In this document: positions 25,169-33,756 of the stretch, one piece after another
How the letters are laid out: each line of letters begins with the position of its first letter
Position numbering within the stretch: the stretch's first letter is position 1
Assembly (NCBI GenBank): GCA_964588305.1
Contig: CAZPOP010000010.1
Coordinates: 47,769-111,768 of the forward strand
Length of the DNA: 64,000 bases
Reading direction: 5' to 3'
Source: SM1-73 sp964588305
GTDB lineage: Bacteria > Zixibacteria > MSB-5A5 > SM1-73
The notes under the pieces: generated by a model
Told to the model about the DNA's origin: nothing
The model's input: only the letters and a program-made list of their open reading frames with translations
Databases searched by the model: none
Translations under genes and position numbers: made by a program

Positions 25169-27692
25169 CCTTTTTCCTTATTCTCACTGGATGTGGGTTA
25201 GGTCCAACCGATTCTCCCTGGCGCAGCGTAACGTGCAACGTTCGCCGCGGCTGTTCGGCCAATATCCTTGCGGGCCATGTTTTCTCAAAATGGGATGAGG
25301 TCACCACGACCTCATCACCGCCGGATATTTTAGCTTTTCTGGCATCTTCTGCACTTATGTCCACCATCCCTTCAGGAAACACCTTTTTTGCCCCCTCCAC
25401 CCAGACGGAGAGAGGGAAGCCCCGATAGGCATTTTCCACGATCGAAACGTTAAGCAGAAGAGGAAATTTCCTGTCCGTTTTCTTAACACCACGAGACCTG
25501 GCTTTTGGAACGCTAAGCTTCCCTTCGCATGTCAGAGAATGCGGTCTGCGCGCGGAACCATCGAAGTCTCCAAATCCCCTTACCAGGGAAGAAATCTCGT
25601 CATGGATCTCACGAGCGCTGGAGAAATCGAATCCGCTTTTTCCCATCTTTTCTGCGATCCGGCAGAGTATTTCCCAATCGGGCAGGGCTTCGCCTGGGGG
25701 ATCCACAGCCTTTCTTACCCGCTGAATTCGTCCCTCACCGTTGATGAACGTCCCGTCCGCTTCGGTAAAGGCTGCCGACGGAAGGACCAGATCGGCTTCA
25801 TAGCCGGACTCTGGGGGGTATATGTTCTGGAATATTAAGAAATCGCAGGGGGGTCTGAGGACTGTGGGAACTTCTCCAATGAGGTAGAGCACCTTCAACT
25901 TCTTCCCGGACGAAAGCGTCTCCGCGCTGAATTGAAAGGAGAACGGAGGGATTTTTGTCCCCCACGCTTTTCTTAAATCGTCCGCCCTCTTCTTATCGGA
26001 GGAAGAAAACCCGCCGGGCAGAAATTCAGGGTAGGTCCCCATGAGAATGGACCCGTATAGATTGTTCTGGGCCGGTAAGGGAATAACTCCGGCCCCTATG
26101 TTTACCGCCAATTCTCTGACAGCCTCGGAAATCTGCGTGCTTTCGTAATATTGCAGGAATTCGGAACCCACAAGAATCACAGGGGCGGAGTCTTCCTTGA
26201 GCGTCTTCACGACCGTGGAAAGTTCAGCACTGGTACTTCCGCTCCTCCCTTTTGATCTGGATTTCGAAGTTCCGGTTTTCCTTTTCCCGGTCAACTTCAC
26301 CAGGGAACGAAGAAGATTGAGTTCTCTGCCGGGAACCGGTTGGATCCATTTGTGGGCGATTACCGAAAGGCTGTGATGCCGGGGATTGATAGTGATGATT
26401 TTCGCTCCCCTTTTCAGGGCTTTTCGAAGTTCGACTCCCACGATCGATCTTCCAAACCTGGCGTCCAGACCGATACAGAGAATGGCTGAAGCATTCCGGA
26501 CGTCGGAAAGAGGAACAGACATCTTCATAAGGTCGAGGTAGGCGTTGAAGCCAGGTCCGTAGAAGATTCTGGCGCTGGTGTCGATATTGTGTGAACCCAT
26601 AGCCACCCGGGCGAATTTCTGCGCCGCGTATAGATCTTCGTTGGAGCAGTTGGGCGAGACCAGCATGCCGAAATCTTCAGGTGAACAGGCCGACAGTTTT
26701 TCAGCAGCTAACCCGGCAGCTTCATCCCAGGGCATCTCCACCTTAGTATTGCCCTGAGTCTTATAAGGTCTCCTCAGACGTTGGTGATGATTCACCAATT
26801 CAGTTACACAGAACCTTCCCTTGACGCAAAGCTGTCCGTTATTGACTAACCGGTCTTCCGCGGGCAGGCTGCCTATGATCCTACTCCCCTTTATCTGAAG
26901 CAGCATCTGGCACCCCACTCCGCAGAGAGCACAGGTGGTAGGTTCCTCTCGTTCCGCCTCACCTTCCCATTTCCTGGCTTTTTCTGAGAGAGCGCCGGTG
27001 GGGCAAACCGATACACATGCTCCACAGAACTCACAACCCGCATCCAGGTGAGTGCGGTCATAAGCCGGACCAATTACCGTATGAGACCCCCTCTGCTTAA
27101 AAGCCAGGATGTTGGCGGAGTGAATCTCCTGGCACATCCGGATACATCTTCCACAAAGGATACAGAGATTGTAATCCCGATCGTAGAAGGGATCATCTCT
27201 TTCCACCGGCAGGTTGCGATAATAGACAGGGTAATCGATATTCTTAACCCCCAATTTCTCTACCACCTCCTGCAGTTCGCACCCTCCATCATTGGGACAA
27301 TACCGGCACCCGGTGATCACGCCAGACTTGCGGATGGTACCCATGAACTCCTTGCATTCATCCTTTTCTTCACAGATCAAACAGCTGGAGGTATGCTCAC
27401 TTAAGATCAACTGCAGAATTTCCCTTCTCACTGCCTGAACCTGAGCGGTATGAGTTCTTATCACCATTCCCTCCTCGACCGGCGTGGTGCAGGCTGTGGG
27501 GAAACCGCGCACCCCATCTACCTCCACTATGCACATGCGGCATCCTCCAAAGGGAGTCAAATCCTGGTGAGCGCAAAGCGTGGGAATATAGATATTGTGC
27601 CGCTCTGCAGCTTGAAGGATGGTCAGTCCCTTTTCCACTTCGAGGGTTTGATTGTCTATGTTTATGGTTACTCTGTCATTTTGCTTGCTCAT
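25161..27692 (-). CDS. NuoG/FdhA-like iron-sulfur subunit with degenerate molybdopterin domain
   Basis: 843 residues from the ATG at 27692 (MSKQNDRVTINID). Parts in order: a [2Fe-2S] domain (CAHQDLTPFGGCRMCIVEVDG), a His-Cys cluster region (HTSSCLICEEKDECKEF, CRYCPNDGGC), two [4Fe-4S] sets (CILCGRCIRMCQEI and CEFCGACVSVCPTGAL), a further cluster at the start of the molybdopterin domain (CALCGVGCQM, with LCVKGRFC), then molybdopterin-type folds to the end. Formate dehydrogenases keep a Cys or Sec metal ligand after a NEExYxxQK stretch; here the matching stretch NEDLYAAQKFA is followed by DTSARIFY, with Ser at the ligand site. The protein is therefore more like NuoG, passing electrons without its own catalytic metal. 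It overlaps both neighbours by a few bases, so the stoichiometry is likely fixed. Confidence 0.87.
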   Translation of the reverse strand: MSKQNDRVTINIDNQTLEVEKGLTILQAAERHNIYIPTLCAHQDLTPFGGCRMCIVEVDGVRGFPTACTTPVEEGMVIRTHTAQVQAVRREILQLILSEHTSSCLICEEKDECKEFMGTIRKSGVITGCRYCPNDGGCELQEVVEKLGVKNIDYPVYYRNLPVERDDPFYDRDYNLCILCGRCIRMCQEIHSANILAFKQRGSHTVIGPAYDRTHLDAGCEFCGACVSVCPTGALSEKARKWEGEAEREEPTTCALCGVGCQMLLQIKGSRIIGSLPAEDRLVNNGQLCVKGRFCVTELVNHHQRLRRPYKTQGNTKVEMPWDEAAGLAAEKLSACSPEDFGMLVSPNCSNEDLYAAQKFARVAMGSHNIDTSARIFYGPGFNAYLDLMKMSVPLSDVRNASAILCIGLDARFGRSIVGVELRKALKRGAKIITINPRHHSLSVIAHKWIQPVPGRELNLLRSLVKLTGKRKTGTSKSRSKGRSGSTSAELSTVVKTLKEDSAPVILVGSEFLQYYESTQISEAVRELAVNIGAGVIPLPAQNNLYGSILMGTYPEFLPGGFSSSDKKRADDLRKAWGTKIPPFSFQFSAETLSSGKKLKVLYLIGEVPTVLRPPCDFLIFQNIYPPESGYEADLVLPSAAFTEADGTFINGEGRIQRVRKAVDPPGEALPDWEILCRIAEKMGKSGFDFSSAREIHDEISSLVRGFGDFDGSARRPHSLTCEGKLSVPKARSRGVKKTDRKFPLLLNVSIVENAYRGFPLSVWVEGAKKVFPEGMVDISAEDARKAKISGGDEVVVTSSHFEKTWPARILAEQPRRTLHVTLRQGESVGPNPHPVRIRKKDV

Positions 27693-29580
27693 CCGAGGCT
27701 CTCCGCTTGGATCTGATGATGATAGCATCACCGGCTATGGCGTCGAAACGACAGATTTCATAACACGCTCTGCACTTTATGCACTTGGACGGATCAAGGT
27801 TGTGCGGTTCAGCCCTGGGTCCGGTGATGGCGCCGGTCGGGCACACACTGACGCAGCGCTGACATCCGGTGCATTTTTCCGGGATTACCCGGTACTCGAT
27901 AAGCTCCCTGCAGACTGCGGCGGGGCAGTGTTTCTCGGCCACATGCATCAGGTATTCCGGGCGGAAGTAACGGAGCGTGGTCATAACCGGATTGGGAGCC
28001 GTCTGTCCCAAACCGCAGAGCGACCCTCGCTTGACCGTTTCGCCTAAAGTCTGAAGTCTGGATAGATCGTCTGCCTGACCATCTCCTTTTATGATCCTGT
28101 CAAGAATTTCCACCATATGCCTGCTTCCCACACGACAGGGGGAGCATTTGCCGCAGGATTCCTTTTGGGTGAAATCCAAAAAATAGCGGGCTAAGTCCAC
28201 CACGCAGGTGTCCTCGTCCATCACGATCAAACCTCCTGATCCCATGATCGATCCGGCCGCACTCAGGGATTCATAGTCTACGGGCGTATCCAGGAACTCC
28301 TCCGAGAGACATCCTCCAGAGGGCCCGCCCGTCTGGACCGCTTTGAACGGCTTCCTTGACCCACCTCCGATATCAAAGATGATCTTTCTCAGCGTCATAC
28401 CCAGAGGTACCTCAATCAGCCCGGAACGGCGCACCTTTCCAACCAAGGAAAACGCTTTGGTGCCGTAGTTTCCTTGGGTACCGTACCCTTTATACCATGA
28501 GGCCCCATTCCTCAGAATGTTGGGTAGGGTCCCCAGGGATTCGACGTTGTTGATGATAGTGGGTTTTCCAAAAAGGCCGGCGACAGCAGGAAAGGGAGGC
28601 CGGGACTTGGGCATACCCCTTTTCCCCTCGATGGAGGCAATTAGAGCGGTCTCCTCACCGCAGACAAAAGCTCCCGCTCCTTCCTTGATGGTGACATCGA
28701 AATCGAAACCTGAGTTCTGTATATTCTCACCCAGAAAGCCATATTCCCGCATCTGGGTTATGGCTTTCTTCAAACGGGCAATGGCCAACGGGTATTCCGC
28801 CCTTATATAAATGTATCCCTGGGAGGCGCCGATGGCATAAGCTGCGATTAGCATCCCCTCAAGAACTGAGTGCGGGTCGCCTTCTATTAAGGACCGGTTC
28901 ATGAACGCGCCCGGGTCTCCCTCATCGGCATTGCAGATCATATACTTCGTTTTGCCAGGAGAACTCCTGCATATCTCCCATTTCTTGTGCGTGGGAAATC
29001 CTGCCCCACCTCTCCCCCGAAGCCCGGCTTCCTTAACCTCGGCGATCACCTCTTCGGGTTTTTTCCGGAAGGCATTCATCATGCCTGCGTATCCTTCGTT
29101 CGCCAGGTAGTGATCGATCTCCTCCGGGTCTATGAACCCGCAATTTCTGAGAACCACTCTCACCTGGGGCTTCAACATGGGAAGATCGAAAAACCTGGGA
29201 ATTCCATTCGTAAATTCACAGTCTTCGTCTCCGAAGTGTCCCACGGCAAGCTTGGGCTGAGGGTCACCTTCGATTAAGTAGGACTCGATTATCTTCTTGG
29301 CTTTCTCCGGGCTGACATTGGCATAGCTTATCCGGGGCCGACCCGGCAGGGTGACGTCCATAAGCGGTTCTAAGTAGCAGGGGCCGATGCAGCCTACCTG
29401 GACGATTTTCCCTTTCAATCGGTTTCTCTTTAGAGTCTTCTGAACCGATTCAAGCACGGCCATGGCGCCGGCGGCCCTGCCGCAAGAAGCGGTGCCCAAG
29501 TATATGATGGGGATCTTGCTGCCCTTCAGCAAATTCCACCTTTTTTGAGCGTCTTTTCTTTTTTTCTTAAAACTATTCAT
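27676..29580 (-). CDS. NuoF/HydB-like NADH-binding flavoprotein
   Basis: 634 residues. It has an N-terminal thioredoxin-like [2Fe-2S] segment (GTASCGRAAGAMAVLESV, VGCIGPCYLEPLMDV), then the NuoF core with FMN and NADH sites (GRGGAGFPTHKKWEIC, GAYICGEETALIASIEG-type segment), an SLBB part, and the N3-type [4Fe-4S] motif ESCGKCSPCRVG. The C-terminal extension carries two ferredoxin clusters (CTGCQRCVSVCPTGAI and CIKCRACYEICRFDAI). The same layout occurs in HydB of bifurcating [FeFe] hydrogenases, where it is the site of flavin-based bifurcation. The ATG overlaps the NuoE-like gene by 8 bases and the end overlaps the NuoG-like start by 17 bases. Reduction of NAD+ or oxidation of NADH by this complex is likely; the partner electron acceptor is uncertain. 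Confidence 0.92.
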   Translation of the reverse strand: MNSFKKKRKDAQKRWNLLKGSKIPIIYLGTASCGRAAGAMAVLESVQKTLKRNRLKGKIVQVGCIGPCYLEPLMDVTLPGRPRISYANVSPEKAKKIIESYLIEGDPQPKLAVGHFGDEDCEFTNGIPRFFDLPMLKPQVRVVLRNCGFIDPEEIDHYLANEGYAGMMNAFRKKPEEVIAEVKEAGLRGRGGAGFPTHKKWEICRSSPGKTKYMICNADEGDPGAFMNRSLIEGDPHSVLEGMLIAAYAIGASQGYIYIRAEYPLAIARLKKAITQMREYGFLGENIQNSGFDFDVTIKEGAGAFVCGEETALIASIEGKRGMPKSRPPFPAVAGLFGKPTIINNVESLGTLPNILRNGASWYKGYGTQGNYGTKAFSLVGKVRRSGLIEVPLGMTLRKIIFDIGGGSRKPFKAVQTGGPSGGCLSEEFLDTPVDYESLSAAGSIMGSGGLIVMDEDTCVVDLARYFLDFTQKESCGKCSPCRVGSRHMVEILDRIIKGDGQADDLSRLQTLGETVKRGSLCGLGQTAPNPVMTTLRYFRPEYLMHVAEKHCPAAVCRELIEYRVIPEKCTGCQRCVSVCPTGAITGPRAEPHNLDPSKCIKCRACYEICRFDAIAGDAIIIRSKRRASDEQAK

Positions 29581-30025
29581 ATTTATTTAAAATCTCTTTT
29601 AAGCGAATTACAGTCATGCGGCTATAGATGTCATCATTGATCTGAATCACAGGTGCCAGAGCACAACACCCCAGACAAGCCACTCGCTGGAGGTCGAACC
29701 TTTTGTCTTCGGTTGTGTGCCCAGAGGAGATATCAAGTTCCCTCTCCACTGCTTCGCAGAGAATCTGCCCTCCCCGCACATGGCAAGCGGTTCCCATACA
29801 GACCTTAATGGAGTTTCTGCCAGGCTCGGTGAATCGAAATTGAGAGTAAAACGAGGCCACTCCGAAGATTTGATTTTCGGAAATCTTCAAAAACCGGGAA
29901 GTATGTCTGATGGCTTCGGTGGAAATAAACCCCAGCTTTCCCTGAATCCGTTGGAGGATGGGAATCAGGTCTCCCTCCTCACCTTTGAACTCAGAAAATA
30001 CACCGATATAATCCACTTTTGTCAC
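29573..30025 (-). CDS. NuoE/HydC-like [2Fe-2S] subunit
   Basis: 150 residues of the thioredoxin-like ferredoxin fold. The ligands are seen in VCMGTACHVRGGQILCEA and VACLGCCALAPVIQINDDIY, matching the four-Cys NuoE motif. The N-terminal helical part (LIPILQRIQGKLGFISTEAIRHTSRFL) docks against NuoF in related complexes. The gene overlaps the hydrogenase-like gene by four bases (ATGA type) and the NuoF-like gene by eight, a classic coupled arrangement. Its role is to pass electrons between the flavin subunit and the rest of the complex. Confidence 0.93.
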   Translation of the reverse strand: MTKVDYIGVFSEFKGEEGDLIPILQRIQGKLGFISTEAIRHTSRFLKISENQIFGVASFYSQFRFTEPGRNSIKVCMGTACHVRGGQILCEAVERELDISSGHTTEDKRFDLQRVACLGCCALAPVIQINDDIYSRMTVIRLKEILNKYE

Positions 30026-31335
30026 AGAATTTCCTCTGGATCACCTTCACATGAATCCACTCTTCTCTTATTCTCCGGCTCCTTTGTCGCCAGGAAGATA
30101 CAATCGGTGAGTTCTACCTCTCCTCTGACGAAATCCTCCGCAAAAGCCATGCAGGTGGGCGCTCCGCAGCACCCACAGTCAATCTGGCGCAGCTTCTGGT
30201 AAACCCTATCCCTTTCCTTCATTCTCTTGATTGAGGTCTCCAAATCGGTGTCGAAGTATTTTGTGGGACGGGGCAGAATAGGGTTTTCGATGAAGTAGTA
30301 TCCACCTTCCAGCTTTTGTGCGACATCCTCGTCATCAACTTTTATGCGCGTTTCATACTTGGCCCTTTGCTTGATGCTGTTGGTCCTGGCAACATAGGGA
30401 TTCTCTACGCCGAAGATTCCACCAATACAGCCCAGCATACAAGCCATGGCTTCCACGAAATCGACGTTTCGCAGCCGTGAATTCTCGATATCGTCAAGTA
30501 TGCTCATCACGTGATCCAATCCGGATACGGCCAGCCAATTCTTGGTCTTTACGGCTCGAGTTATGCCCCCGAGTGTGGCCCAGCCGGCATTGAAGGTGAA
30601 ATCCTTGGGTACCTGGCTTTCGTCAAATCTCTCGTTTATTGCCACGATGTGAGGGAGCAATACGGTGTAAACGTCCTTCATGGAAACAACGGCATCAAAC
30701 CAAGACTTGACTTTTTCAGCCGGCTGTTTGATGGAAACGATCTTTGCCGGGCAGGGAGCTACGTAGATTATCCCGATATCCTCGGGTTTCAGTCCGAACC
30801 TGGCCGGAAAGGTTCTTCTAATCTCCCGCGCAGTCACCTCTCTGGGCACGTCCACCGGCACGACCAGTTCCACCAAATCTGGATACTTCACCTGGATCAA
30901 CCTGAGCATGGAGGGACAATGGGATGATATGAGAGGAAGCCGACCCCGGTATTTTTTCATGTATTTAACCAGTGCCCTGGCCAAAGCTGCCGAGGAGGTG
31001 CTGACATCCGCAACTTCGTCGAAACCAAGCTCCTTGAAAGCCAAGTGAATGATGAAGGGATGAATACCAGAATCGAATTGCGAATACAGTACCGGCGAAG
31101 GAACCGCCACTTTGTACTTGAAATTAGAAATCTCACCAACCGGATCGGTAATCGGAGCAATGGCCCCGGTGGGGCACACGGATATACACGTGCCACAATC
31201 GATACAGAGCTCTTCAGATATGACCGCCTTACCCTCTCTTACCCGAATGGCCTGGGTAGGACAGTGCCGCATACAAGTCATGTGTCCGCGACATTTATCT
31301 AAATCTACTTTGTGAGCGTGATAATATTGCGGCAA
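30022..31335 (-). CDS. [FeFe]-hydrogenase-like protein, probable redox sensor (group C/D type)
   Basis: 437 residues. The N-terminus has ferredoxin-like clusters (CRGHMTCMRHCP and CIDCGTCISVCP). The H-cluster region is recognisable but changed: SSHCPSM near residue 137 in place of TSCCPxW, APCPAKIVSIKQ in place of MPCxxKxxE, and EAMACMLGCIGG in place of ExMxCxGGCxxG. All four cluster-holding Cys are kept, but the proton-relay Cys of the first motif is His. A C-terminal Fe-S domain (CGCCGAPTCMAFAED) follows. This combination fits sensory-type [FeFe] hydrogenases (groups C/D), which sense H2 or redox state rather than evolve H2. It is encoded just before NuoE-like and just after the DRTGG-ATPase, suggesting a link from redox state to a switch protein. 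Low-level H2 turnover cannot be excluded. Confidence 0.8.
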   Translation of the reverse strand: MPQYYHAHKVDLDKCRGHMTCMRHCPTQAIRVREGKAVISEELCIDCGTCISVCPTGAIAPITDPVGEISNFKYKVAVPSPVLYSQFDSGIHPFIIHLAFKELGFDEVADVSTSSAALARALVKYMKKYRGRLPLISSHCPSMLRLIQVKYPDLVELVVPVDVPREVTAREIRRTFPARFGLKPEDIGIIYVAPCPAKIVSIKQPAEKVKSWFDAVVSMKDVYTVLLPHIVAINERFDESQVPKDFTFNAGWATLGGITRAVKTKNWLAVSGLDHVMSILDDIENSRLRNVDFVEAMACMLGCIGGIFGVENPYVARTNSIKQRAKYETRIKVDDEDVAQKLEGGYYFIENPILPRPTKYFDTDLETSIKRMKERDRVYQKLRQIDCGCCGAPTCMAFAEDFVRGEVELTDCIFLATKEPENKRRVDSCEGDPEEIL

Positions 31336-31367
31336 TTTACTTCTGCTCTCCAGTTCAGAATGAAGCT

Positions 31368-32153
31368 TTAGATGAAGAATCTCACTTTAAGTGTGGTTCC
31401 TTTTCCAACCTCGCTTTTGATCTCAAGCTCGTCTGAGTTTTTCTTTATGTTCGGCAGCCCCATCCCGGACCCGAACCCCATGGCTCGCATCTCTTCGGTG
31501 GCAGTGGTAAATCCTTCCTGCATAGCTTGCTCCACGTCGGGAATGCCTTTCCCTTCATCGGCAATTGCCACTTCAATGAGTTTGGGAGTAACCGAAAGCT
31601 TGACTTTTGCCCTCTCGGCATGCATAACCACATTCATCTCCCCCTCGTAAGTGCTGATGGCAACTCTTCGAACAAGTTTGGGGTCGAATCCGATTTTCTT
31701 GAGGGTAGATTTCACCTTGGTGGATACCATGCCGGCGTTGGCAAAATCGTTCCCTTGAATGAAGAGTTCGTGACCCAGGAACACCCCTTCTGTCTTTTGC
31801 CCGAGCGTACCGGCTCCAGAGCCCGGGTATCTCGCCTTCCTGACTGCATCTATCCTGATGCAAGCATCGTACATGTCCAACTTCGTGGAGAGCAAAACCA
31901 TGTTGTTGTCCCTTGCGAACTTCTCCGAACCATCTTTGGGTTTCTTCCCCCGAATGAACACCACCCCCTTGAATTCCGCCATGTGGGCGGAGATGACAGC
32001 CTGTTGGGTTGCCAGCCCTGTAAGCAGAATCGAATCCGGTCTGCCGAAGGCCAAGACGTCACTCATCAGATCAGAGGCATATACCTGTTCAACCACGACA
32101 TCAAGTCGCTCTTCTCCCTCGATTACAGAAGCTTCCAGCGCATCTCTTATCAT
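31368..32153 (-). CDS. DRTGG domain fused to a GHKL-type ATPase (anti-sigma-factor-like)
   Basis: 261 residues from the ATG at 32153, which is preceded by GTGGAGA at good spacing; the frame is open farther upstream but that part has no family likeness and lies in the spacer. The first 110 residues resemble DRTGG domains (LDVVVEQVYASDLMSDVLAFG, ILLTGLATQQAVISAH). From about residue 130 comes a histidine-kinase-like ATPase: NDFANAGMVSTKVKSTLKKIGF, ISTYEGEMNVVMHAE with the N-box Glu and Asn, VAIADEGKGIPD and GFGSGMGLPNIKK. This matches RsbW-type anti-sigma kinases. The DRTGG/RsbW/hydrogenase-like gene order recurs in clostridial redox operons. Its partner and target are unknown; a switch that answers the neighbouring redox sensor is inference. 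Confidence 0.8.
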   Translation of the reverse strand: MIRDALEASVIEGEERLDVVVEQVYASDLMSDVLAFGRPDSILLTGLATQQAVISAHMAEFKGVVFIRGKKPKDGSEKFARDNNMVLLSTKLDMYDACIRIDAVRKARYPGSGAGTLGQKTEGVFLGHELFIQGNDFANAGMVSTKVKSTLKKIGFDPKLVRRVAISTYEGEMNVVMHAERAKVKLSVTPKLIEVAIADEGKGIPDVEQAMQEGFTTATEEMRAMGFGSGMGLPNIKKNSDELEIKSEVGKGTTLKVRFFI

Positions 32154-32318
32154 TTTTATCTCCACGGCAGTTGCCTTCCCAGACGAGCGAACACCCACCC
32201 GGGGCGTCTGTCCGACCGACCCCGAGGATCTCGGTTTTCCTGATGTCAACGTAAACTGCCAAGCGGCCCGGTCGTTTGGGGTCCGCTTGCAGCTGCCACT
32301 AACCAAAGCCCGGGCGGG

Positions 32319-32654
32319 CTATTTGGCTCCTACACCCAGCCCGTAAAGCTTCCCCACCAGATCAAAGGTGGGAAGTTCGGTGGATAGGATAGCGATATTG
32401 TATTTGCTGGCAAGATCGGTGGTCTCCTGCGGAATATCTTTGCCGCTGGTAATCACTATCGCGGAAACATCCACCAGATTGGCAGCAGGAACGATACTCT
32501 TGTGAGTCTGGACTGTCAGCCAAAGGTTACCGGATTTGGCACCGGCCATAACGTCGCTCAACATATCCGAGACGAAGACACCGTCCACGTTCCGGTGTTC
32601 AAACTTGCTTAATGCTTTGAGTCCGAGCTTCTCAATCAGGTCTTGAGTAGTCAT
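32319..32654 (-). CDS. stand-alone DRTGG domain protein
   Basis: 111 residues, the ATG following CAGGAGAG. The sequence matches DRTGG domains (VDGVFVSDMLSDVMAGAKSG, IVPAANLVDVSAIVITSGKDIP), which in larger proteins sit between CBS and catalytic domains and probably bind a small ligand. It is a close relative of the N-terminal half of the next gene and so may bind the same ligand or pair with it. About 165 bases of non-coding sequence separate it from the fused protein, the widest gap inside this operon. Confidence 0.8.
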   Translation of the reverse strand: MTTQDLIEKLGLKALSKFEHRNVDGVFVSDMLSDVMAGAKSGNLWLTVQTHKSIVPAANLVDVSAIVITSGKDIPQETTDLASKYNIAILSTELPTFDLVGKLYGLGVGAK

Positions 32655-32693
32655 GAAGGCTCTCCTGTCTTGCGGAATGAATTGATGGTGGAA

Positions 32694-33263
32694 TCAAAAC
32701 AGAGGTTTTCTCTCCTTGGGCGGTTCCAAGGAAAGCATGCCCACGTCGTGAATGAAATCACCTCTGCAGCGCGAAAGGTCTTCAATCAGATTAAATGAAA
32801 TGATTTTTATCCTGGAGCGGGATGTATCCCTCCTTTGGTTGAAGTAGTCGGTGAGAATATCCAGCTTGCCCGGGGGGATTGGCTCCGCCTTCGACTTGGG
32901 AAGAAAACCGAATGCCACCAGAATCCACGTTCTCTCCGCTTCGTATTTCTTCCTCTGAATTTCCACCTCACAATCGGGCAAACATCCGGTGCAGTGCAAA
33001 AGCCCCATCATGTCCTCGAATTTCTCTAAATGGCCACACCTGGTACACTGCAGGTCAAATCTGAACGACTGGGCGTTTTCCACTCGACTCCAGAAATGGT
33101 CTCCCTCACGGTATTTATCCCCAAGGATGGCAACATCCTCCATGGAGAAATATGTTCTCAGCCCATTGCAGTGAAAGCATTTCTCGAAAACTACAAAACC
33201 AAACTGAATATTCGTCATTTCCCACTGGTGTCCGCAGGATCCATAGGATTGGCATTCAGACAT
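32694..33263 (-). CDS. cysteine-rich zinc-ribbon-like protein, function unknown
   Basis: 189 residues from the ATG at 33263; GGGGAG lies upstream. The protein has several Cys pairs: CQSYGSCGH at the N-terminus, CFHC near residue 35, CTRCGH and CTGCLPDC in the middle. These could form two or three zinc ribbons or hold Fe-S clusters. The second half (RTWILVAFGFLPKSKAEPIPPGKLDIL) has no motif I know. It is the first gene of the redox operon, 39 bases before the DRTGG gene, and so could be a regulatory or maturation factor for the complex; that is inferred from position only. No family name could be assigned from the sequence. Confidence 0.6.
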   Translation of the reverse strand: MSECQSYGSCGHQWEMTNIQFGFVVFEKCFHCNGLRTYFSMEDVAILGDKYREGDHFWSRVENAQSFRFDLQCTRCGHLEKFEDMMGLLHCTGCLPDCEVEIQRKKYEAERTWILVAFGFLPKSKAEPIPPGKLDILTDYFNQRRDTSRSRIKIISFNLIEDLSRCRGDFIHDVGMLSLEPPKERKPLF

Positions 33264-33756
33264 TTTCACTTTCTCCCCGTTCCAGAATGATTAAACAAGT
33301 ACTTTATCATTTTCTGGTGCTAAAGGCTGATGCAAGATGCCGCAACTACAGAGTAAGTCATCTTCCTGCCCGCACCCACACTGGTCCCAACCAGTATCCA
33401 CTCGCGAAGCCACCGCAAAGCGCCATCCAAGACCCAAGATAACGCACGTGCTCCGGCAAGTCAAGGGTAAATTCTCGTGGAGGCGTGGACGTTCAGAGGC
33501 ATACCATGCACTCTTCACCGGGAAGAAAATTAGGCGTCATTTCGGGGGAGAACATGCATTCTCGGAAAACTGTCAGACTCAGACTCTCACGTAGAACCCT
33601 TCTGGAGGATTTCAGAACTGCTCTGAGAGTCTTGTACCTGGACCATCCTGGACGGGCTATGGATAGCTAATTCGTTAAGCAGCCCTGCACACACACCTGG
33701 CCTACATGGCCTCACGATCGACCCAATAGCCTGGGGAAAACGCCCCGCTGGAAGGC
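33264..33756. other. gap with no convincing gene
   Basis: The leader of the redox operon lies at the left. Several 60-95 codon frames overlap on both strands and none looks like a known protein. The one with the best ribosome site is a plus-strand 54-codon frame at 33506-33670 (AGAGG six bases before ATG; basic, ending YLDHPGRAMDS), which I leave as a possibility only. Near the right end AGCCT/AGGCT and GGGG/CCCC arms (about 33728-33760) form an imperfect hairpin after the DUF5661 stop codon. Confidence 0.4.

Noticed and set aside
30022..31335. Catalytic [FeFe] hydrogenase
   Set aside because: The changed L1 motif (His for the proton-relay Cys) and the missing Trp make an H2-evolving role unlikely.
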